Origin: Selaginella tamariscina
Taxonomy: Eukaryota; Streptophyta; Lycopodiopsida; Selaginellales; Selaginellaceae
Reading direction: 5' to 3'
Assembly: GCA_003024785.1 (NCBI GenBank)
Contig: PUQB01000058.1
Span: forward strand, 1,267,722 to 1,331,721
DNA: 64,000 nt
The translations under genes and the position numbers were made by a program. The notes below the pieces were generated by a model, which ran no database searches, was not told the origin of the DNA, and saw nothing but the letters and a program-made list of their open reading frames with translations. This document shows positions 57,776 through 64,000 of this stretch, piece after piece; position 1 is the stretch's first letter; each line of letters opens with the position of its first letter.

Positions 57776-58384
57776 TTGTTTTCATCACACCTTACACATA
57801 TGTACACCATGCTAATTAGCATGCTCTTTTATTTTAATGTATTTGTCCATATGAATTTTAGTGCATGCTTATTACTATATTATATGTATTTGTGTATGAA
57901 TTTTGATATTTGTTTTACGACGAGAGATGGTAAGTATGAATATGGTCAGACTAGTGGATATTCATATGGGCAAACTATATCCAATTATGAGATTGATAGC
58001 AGTGAATATGCATATACTCGGAATGTGCTTCATGGTAAGTATGATTGTACTCATGCTACCTATGATCAAGGTGGACATTTCCATGAGAAATATTATTACA
58101 AAGAGGACTCTAACAAGCAGGGTATAAGGCAAACTCCAATTAGGAACACGCGAGCTCGTGTTGCAGATGTAGAGGTGATAGCTAAGCAAGTTACAAAAGT
58201 AGACAGTGCTCGCGAGAAGATGGATATCAAGATGAACACAACTATTGTTGAGACTAGGGCAACCACTACAAAGACTACCCTCCGTATATGGAAGAAGGTG
58301 ATTGCAGGGGATCCAATGATCAGTATCACCAAGACAAGAGATTTATTGCTGGTAGAGATGGCAAAAGGTATCATCCAGAACTAG
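57776..58384 (+). CDS. Hypothetical Tyr/Lys-rich ORF
   Basis: The 202-codon open frame has two parts. The first 48 residues are hydrophobic and look like translated AT-rich DNA or an intron. From about 57918 (RDGKYEYGQTSGYSYGQ) it is rich in Tyr, Asp, Gly and Lys, like an RNA-associated or disordered protein segment. In the last 130 bases another plus frame (YKDYPPYMEEGDCRGSNDQ, ending KRYHPELGFGRRV and TAA at about 58409) looks more protein-like, so a frame change or an intron near 58255 is possible. I recognise no family. It may be an exon of a broken gene. Confidence 0.25.
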   Translation: MFSSHLTHMYTMLISMLFYFNVFVHMNFSACLLLYYMYLCMNFDICFTTRDGKYEYGQTSGYSYGQTISNYEIDSSEYAYTRNVLHGKYDCTHATYDQGGHFHEKYYYKEDSNKQGIRQTPIRNTRARVADVEVIAKQVTKVDSAREKMDIKMNTTIVETRATTTKTTLRIWKKVIAGDPMISITKTRDLLLVEMAKGIIQN

Positions 58385-58409
58385 GGTTTGGTAGAAGGGT
58401 TTAAGGTTT

Positions 58410-61400
58410 ATATTATTATGTATCAAAACAAAATCGAAAAATATAAATTAAAAGTGAATTCTAGTAACGCAATTTACTATAAGCAAATGCTTTAATTGAA
58501 TGGTTTTAAATTTGATATGCATCTGTGCAATGTGTGTGTGTGTGTGTCTCTCTCTATATATGTCTGAGTGTGAGTATTATTGATACATAGATCACACGTG
58601 TGTGAGAGAGAGTGTGTGTGTTAAAAGTTCTTAAATTTATGATGTTTTGTAGACTATAGTATAACAACTGCTGTACCTCAATATGGGGATGATAAATGGT
58701 ATGCAATAAGGTTACATATACAAAAGGGTAAGCTAGCCCTTTATCAAGATGTGAACACAAAAAATATATTATCACTTTCAATCTTTTCATTATAATTTTT
58801 TCTTCACTTTTAAAGTGTTTTCTTTGGATTATCTTTTAGAGTTTTGTTTGGATAAATAATGTGTGTAAGAGAGATAGAGAAATTGTTAAAAACTTAACAT
58901 AACTCGTACTGTATTACTTCAACATAAACTCTGCATGAATGGTATATCTATCAAGTTTGATAAGTTTTCTTTATTAAATTTTATTTATAAAAGTCATTTA
59001 TATTTCAGAAAATTTATATTTCTTGTGTGTGTGTGTGTGAAGTGTATATATAGCACGGATAATTTTTTTAATAATAAATTTGAATGTGTTATTAACATTG
59101 GTAGATTTAATTAATACTAAATTATAAATTTCACATAATTGATTAAGATATTCAGTTAAACTTTGTTTTGAGTTACACTTCACCTTTTAAAAGTTCAATT
59201 GAAAGTTTGAGTAATATTAAAAGTTAATTCAATCAATGACATTTTAACACAAGTCAATTGAAAATTAACAACAATAACATGAACCTTAATACTACATGTG
59301 GCCATTTGCATTTTCAATCAAATCAAACAAGGCAACAACAAATAAAATGTGGCGAACATGCTATGGTCACCCATGGGTTCTACCAAGTGAGCCTAAAGTA
59401 TTCTTCATTAAGCTCTTCCTAACTAATTAATAGTTGAAAGCTGTGTTTTCTCGTTTCTTATTGTAAAGTGAGACTTCATTCGAATAATAAGATGTTCATA
59501 AAGAATTAAATTACACACAATGAAAATAAAAAACATAAAAGTCGTCAATAATGTTAAAGAAGTGACTAAATTATTAGGACATCAACTTGAAAAGAAATTA
59601 TTTTATAAAAGATTTAATAAAAAAGAATTGATAAGGAGATTAGCATTAATTTCTACTAAAGTCATGTTTATATGCTTAGAAACTATATGAAAAGATTCTT
59701 GAGCTATACCACAAAAAATATATTGGCATCCACCATAATAAATTCACAATAACTTAACTAAATTGTAGAAGAATAATTTAAAATTTCTATAAGTAAAATA
59801 CTATTAATAAAATTTATTGATTCTCCTACAATCATGTAAATATAATCAGCTTGATTAACACAATAATACATGTTATATTACAAGATCTCTGAGTTCATAG
59901 TAAAGACATAAAATAAAATGTGAGTAGCTAAAAGTTGAAAGTGAAAGGAATGTTATTAATAATGATGAATAAATTATGTATTTCTTAATAGTTCTCATAT
60001 TAAATTTGAAAGGCTAAACAAAGTCTTCGATAATAATTTCCTCGTGAAAATATTAAAATGAAGATTCCAATTGAGAATGTCAATAATATATTGGTTAAAA
60101 CATTGACATAGCTAGACTTTCAAATGGGCAAGAGTTTAACAAAGATTTTTCAAAAATGCATTGGTTAAACCATCTACATGATCAAACTTTATAATAAAAA
60201 AGCTTAACCCAATTATGGCACTATTGTGAATATTCTTATGAATCTAAGTGATAACCATATAGAATTTATATTAATGGAACTCAAAACTTAATGAAAAATT
60301 CAAGTTATAATCATTGAAAAATTATAAGTTGGAATATGTTTTTCACCAATAACCTTAATTTATTGTATAATGAACTTTTAGAAAGAATTGATTCAATATG
60401 AGCATAATTGCACTAATCCTTAGGACTTGAGAATGTTGATAATAATATTTATGAAAGTTAATGTTTACAATGAAATATAAAGTATTTATTATCTATTAGG
60501 GACAAAGTTGTGACAAAGTTGCTAATTAAATTTTATTATACATCATATTATAAAAAATGATTCACACATACGCATATAGAAAGATAGATATAGATATATG
60601 TGTGTGTGTGTGTGAAAACAAACCTTCTATGATGGAAAAATACATATATAATAAGAATATAAAGGTTAAATTATGCTACATTTTTATTGTTTTTATAATT
60701 TCTTTGATTCTTTAAAATCTTAATTCTTATTAATGTTATAATTTCCTAGAATAAATGAAAAACACATCGTGATCACTAGTGGGTCTTATTAAACAAGTTT
60801 GTGAAAGATACCTAATGCAATAAGAACTTAGATATCAATAATGCAATACACTTTAAAATTATGTTGTAGTTGAATTAATCAAATTTTATTTAATAATATG
60901 AGTGTTTATTTCTTACATGTCAACATGAACAAATTCTTTACCATCTAAAATTTTTATGTGTGTGGATTTACATTACTCATCACCATTTAAAGATTTAATA
61001 TTCCAAATAATAATCATATAAAGTAATAATAATAATCTAAGGATATAGATATATAAATATACATATAATTCAAACCATGTGTGAAATGGAACTTTCAACT
61101 TATTCATATAAATAAGAAAATTAAATTTTGATATTGTAAGAATTGTCAAAGACAAGAGGTTCATGTTTAAAATGAACTATATATCATATAAATATGATTA
61201 TACTTACATATCTATATGTACATATGTAATTAATACACATATATTTAATATGTTGTCAAGGGTTTTTTTTTAAAGTTGTAGGCATAGAAATATATATTAT
61301 AGCTCTTTTAAAAAATTTAAATTAATTTATAAAAATCTCTTATTAATTTATTATAGTTTATAATTATACTAATGAACACTAGAAAATGATTTGGATACAA

Positions 61401-61588
61401 TTTAGTATATTCTAATATGTTCTAGCATTTTACATTCCTATTGTGAAATAATTATATTTAAGATGGGGCAAACAACATACCTAAGATTAACAAATAAAGG
61501 AAAAAGAAAAGTGTTTATAACCTAATTTAAAATGTTTTACCTATCTACTATTTGGCCTAGTTGTCTCAAACACATACATAAGAACTAT
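58410..61588. other. AT-rich intergenic DNA
   Basis: I find no convincing gene in about 3.2 kb. TG microsatellites lie at 58531-58546, 59023-59038 and 60599-60614. Some stretches between 59300 and 60500 have a repetitive flavour that could be an eroded retroelement, but no domain can be read. Confidence 0.45.
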
Positions 61589-61651
61589 TTTAAGAAAAAT
61601 ATTAGATAATGAGATTAACACATGTTTAAGGCAAGATTAAACTTGGCATAA
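61589..61651. repeat. Left copy of a 63-bp direct repeat (tandem F-box unit)
   Basis: The 63 bases at 61589-61651 recur without visible change at 63938-64000, the last bases of the window, 2349 bp apart. The repeat spans the stop codon and last codons of the F-box gene, so it marks the start of a second tandem unit. Confidence 0.9.
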
Positions 61652-62676
61652 AAACAATGTATGAATCCAGGCCTTGCGTTCCCTCTTAATGTTGAAGTTA
61701 TCGAGGGGGTTGTCCATGTAGAATGGGTTATATTATATGCTTTTGTATATTCTGCACCATAACTCACCAAGGACCACAGTATCACATCCCCTATAAGTTG
61801 GCTCCTCTCTATTCCAAATTGTGTCTCACTTCCATACAGGTCCTTGAAGCTCACACAAGACAATAATTTCCACATTGCCCTCTCCCAATCCACTTCCCAC
61901 ACTTGAAGGCCTGAGTTAATGCGAGAAACGAATATGCATCTTCCTTTATAGTTGAACATATTTTTATATACAACACCATGTCGAATATCACCATAGTTAC
62001 TCACGAGCATGTGACTCCATGTGTTAAGGCCTTGGTCATATGTTACTAGAAGGTTTTTCTTGAGAAACACATAAGGACACGAAAGAGGCATACAATTAGC
62101 ATAGAGTTTGCTACGGTGTAAGTCAAATGGCGGAATAGAAATCCACTTGCCAATTAGAGAGTCGTATATGTAGATATCCCCAGACATATGCAAGGCCACA
62201 CAAATCTTATAACCATCATAATTGGCATCCAAGTCAAACATAGTTAGGACTAATTGATACCTTTCATCATAGTTAACATCCATGTAAAACCTAGTAACGG
62301 TTGGATAAGACAAGATAGGAATCTTCTTCCAGATATTTAAGATTGGGTTACCCACAGTTAGTTGCAGACCAAACCAGCTTAATTGATCCACAATGCAAAC
62401 CAAACCATTGGATGATGTTACTCGTTGGTATAAGCTGGAAAATATCTCATTTGTTTGCATGACACATAAGTCTGCACATTGGTTGTGTTTCTCCCATATT
62501 GTTCTGAACTCAAGTGAAAGAGTGACTCTGTACCACTCCTTGCACACATGTCTAGCATTGACTAAGGATTTTGGATTGAGAAGAGATAGTATCACTAAGA
62601 CCAAGTTAGTTCCATAGAGATTCTCAAATATCCCACAGCAACCTGGACCATTATCTCGACAATCTATAGAATCCAT
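61615..62676 (-). CDS. F-box protein, intact single-exon gene
   Basis: The uninterrupted 353-codon frame runs from ATG at 62676 to TAA at 61615-61617. Residues about 20-62 form an F-box: TNLVLVILSLLNPKSLVNAR, then HVCKEWYRVTLSLEFRTIW, with the usual Leu-Pro-like start weakened (NLVLVIL). The rest, with repeated short blocks such as GNPILNIWKKIPIL, GDIYIYDSLIGKWISIPPF and LQVWEVDWERAMWKLLSCV, resembles a kelch or F-box-associated beta-propeller. F-box proteins recruit substrates to SCF ubiquitin ligases through SKP1. A TATA box lies 60 nt upstream. Lineage-specific tandem F-box genes are common in plants, and a second copy begins at the right edge. The substrate is unknown. Confidence 0.88.
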   Translation of the reverse strand: MDSIDCRDNGPGCCGIFENLYGTNLVLVILSLLNPKSLVNARHVCKEWYRVTLSLEFRTIWEKHNQCADLCVMQTNEIFSSLYQRVTSSNGLVCIVDQLSWFGLQLTVGNPILNIWKKIPILSYPTVTRFYMDVNYDERYQLVLTMFDLDANYDGYKICVALHMSGDIYIYDSLIGKWISIPPFDLHRSKLYANCMPLSCPYVFLKKNLLVTYDQGLNTWSHMLVSNYGDIRHGVVYKNMFNYKGRCIFVSRINSGLQVWEVDWERAMWKLLSCVSFKDLYGSETQFGIERSQLIGDVILWSLVSYGAEYTKAYNITHSTWTTPSITSTLRGNARPGFIHCFYAKFNLALNMC

Positions 62677-62735
62677 AGAACCAATGAGAGAAACAAAACA
62701 AACAAAACCTAATGAAAAATCTAAGAAACCCTAGG

Positions 62736-62743
62736 CTTTTATA
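62736..62743 (-). promoter_or_regulatory. TATA box of the F-box gene
   Basis: TATAAAAG on the minus strand, 60-67 nt before the ATG. The short leader between contains a pyrimidine-rich GTTTTGTTTCTCTC segment just before the start, typical of plant 5' leaders. Confidence 0.55.
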
Positions 62744-62759
62744 CTCTGGCTACCACGCA

Positions 62760-63937
62760 AATAATAGTCATGGATCCAATGGCCAACACGAATATTCCAT
62801 TAGAAATGAGCCATATCCGATGGCTACATTTTTTTTGTCTCACTCACATGGCGTAATATCAATACAGACATTTTAATTCTAACACATTGTGTGAAATATC
62901 AATGTGGAGTACATATCCACGTGGAGTATTCCTTATCTACCCAGGATTGTTTGTTTGCACTTTGAAATACTCCCTCTTTCTCATTTTTGCACGTATTTTT
63001 GTCTCAAAGATACCGTAGTTTAGCTCATGTTCTAAAAATGTTTAGTTTGGATTTGCAAATCGTGTTATAATGAAGAAGGAGATGCAAAAGTCTAAAATAA
63101 GGCCATAGCCATGTTAGGTTCACGAGTTGTTGATCCAAATGTTCCTCTTAGTGGGTTGTTACCAAGTAGATTACTTTGATATGTCAAAAAGCCTCGAATC
63201 TGCTGCTTAAATATGTAGCAATTTTTCAATGAATAATCAGCATAGTTAATTAAATTATGGCAATAAGGGCAAGAATGAGATGAATTAAGGTAAAAAGACA
63301 TAAGAGAGTGCAATCGACATATGCATGTGGTTTTATAAAATTGAGATGTAAGTTCATTAGGACCTAGGACCAAGCATAACTATGGACAAACATTATCAGA
63401 ATCTACATCCAAAAATAAACATATTCTTCCACTACTTGCAACATATCCAATATTTTTTAGTATGTTTATGTGTCTCTTCAAGCATGCTTTTAAAATTCTG
63501 TACTTAGGGTTTGCAAATGGATGCATTAACATGTCAAGATAGATGTGTTATATACGTTTAAAAACTTTTGGCTAAAAATAAGATTGCTTTAAATTGAGAA
63601 TGACATCTATATAAGCTTTGATTAGTATTATAGTGAACATTTGTAGACATGTGTTATGCATAAAAATCATATATACGAAGATAGTATTATTAGTCATGAT
63701 TATGTAAACAAAATCAAATTGTAATGCAAGTGTTATAGTTTATTATTTTAATTAGTAACCCATTTACTGCTGATGTAAATGTTAGTCCATCTTTAACATC
63801 CCAACATGACCTAAACTTGAACTACTTTATAATTTACAAGTTACAACTACCCCAAAAGAAACACATGCACACATTTTTAAGTATATGAAACTATGGCATC
63901 TTTGAATGTTTGTATGTACAATTAATAAGCACACTGT
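62760..63937. other. Intergenic DNA upstream of the F-box gene
   Basis: This separates the F-box gene from the next tandem unit. A minus-strand frame at 63092-63373 has a CPYCHNLINYADY..NCY segment faintly like a retroelement zinc knuckle with wrong spacing; I do not call it a gene. Nothing else can be supported. Confidence 0.4.
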
Positions 63938-63963
63938 TTTAAGAAAAATATTAGATAATGAGA

Positions 63964-64000
63964 TTAACACATGTTTAAGGCAAGATTAAACTTGGCATAA
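63964..64000 (-). CDS. Second F-box copy, 3' end only
   Basis: The last 37 bases encode YAKFNLALNMC followed by TAA (63964-63966), the same C-terminus as the F-box gene at 61615. The rest lies beyond the window edge. Direct evidence covers only the final codons; that a full second gene follows is inferred from the 2349-bp tandem spacing. Confidence 0.65.
   Translation of the reverse strand, partial: YAKFNLALNMC

Noticed and set aside
59300..60500. Possible eroded Ty1/copia element
   Set aside because: The sequence has a repetitive feel, but no reverse transcriptase, RNase H or integrase motif can be read on either strand.
63092..63373. 93-codon minus frame with CPYC...NCY
   Set aside because: The cysteine spacing does not fit a CCHC knuckle and there is no neighbouring retroelement domain.

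Overview
The window looks like nuclear DNA from a land plant. Evidence: an intact F-box gene; a small cluster of TPD1-like secreted-protein genes; a Ty3/gypsy chromovirus; plant-type solo LTRs; a short TTTAGGG-type interstitial repeat; and AT-rich intergenic DNA full of TG/TA microsatellites. Most introns I can delimit are 45-65 nt (83 nt in the intact TPD1-like gene), which would fit a compact-intron lineage such as a lycophyte. I cannot name the species. Only two genes look intact: a TPD1-like gene (8969-9456) and an F-box gene (61615-62676, minus). Almost every other gene is broken by stops and single-base frameshifts.

Layout. 1-8.6 kb: AT-rich DNA, a Ty3/gypsy gag relic, an intron-containing GRWD1/Rrb1-type WD40 pseudogene (minus) and a Ty3 integrase relic followed by an LTR-like end. 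8.9-17.5 kb: four TPD1-like copies, one intact and three decayed, with a GDSL esterase pseudogene among them; G-box elements precede three of the copies. 17.5-21.7 kb: a truncated LTR and a degenerate repeat cluster. 21.9-27.65 kb: the 3' part of a chromovirus whose chromodomain tail has expanded into a minisatellite, ending in a 356-bp LTR.

27.65-56.96 kb is the most interesting part. It reads as two copies of one very large terminal-inverted-repeat DNA transposon, one nested inside the other. The inner copy (42110-56142, about 14.0 kb) has 27-bp imperfect terminal inverted repeats and a 4-bp TAAA target duplication. It sits inside the transposase-like gene of the outer copy, whose tail resumes at 56143 and ends in its own terminal repeat at 56961. 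The outer copy has lost its left end next to the chromovirus and was hit by a 1767-bp solo LTR (TSD TAAAG; the inner copy preserves the empty site) and by a second 1847-bp solo LTR in the opposite orientation (TSD ACTCA).

Each element copy has two divergent transcription units. The rightward one encodes a DUF7869-like protein, probably the transposase. The leftward one encodes a multi-exon protein with a ParB/DGQHR-like segment and a DNA N6/N4-methyltransferase-like segment, followed in the inner copy by a NIF/FCP1-type HAD phosphatase-like segment. Between them lie two arrays of an 18-bp palindrome, GGCGGGATTAATCCCGCC, spaced about 45 bp apart, plus microsatellite and AT-rich spacer. I infer that the arrays are protein-binding or regulatory DNA of the element. 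In the older outer copy they have decayed mainly by CpG transitions.

57-64 kb: a GC-richer unidentified block, an unassigned Tyr/Lys-rich ORF, 3 kb of AT-rich DNA, the F-box gene, and the last codons of a second, tandem F-box copy cut by the window edge.
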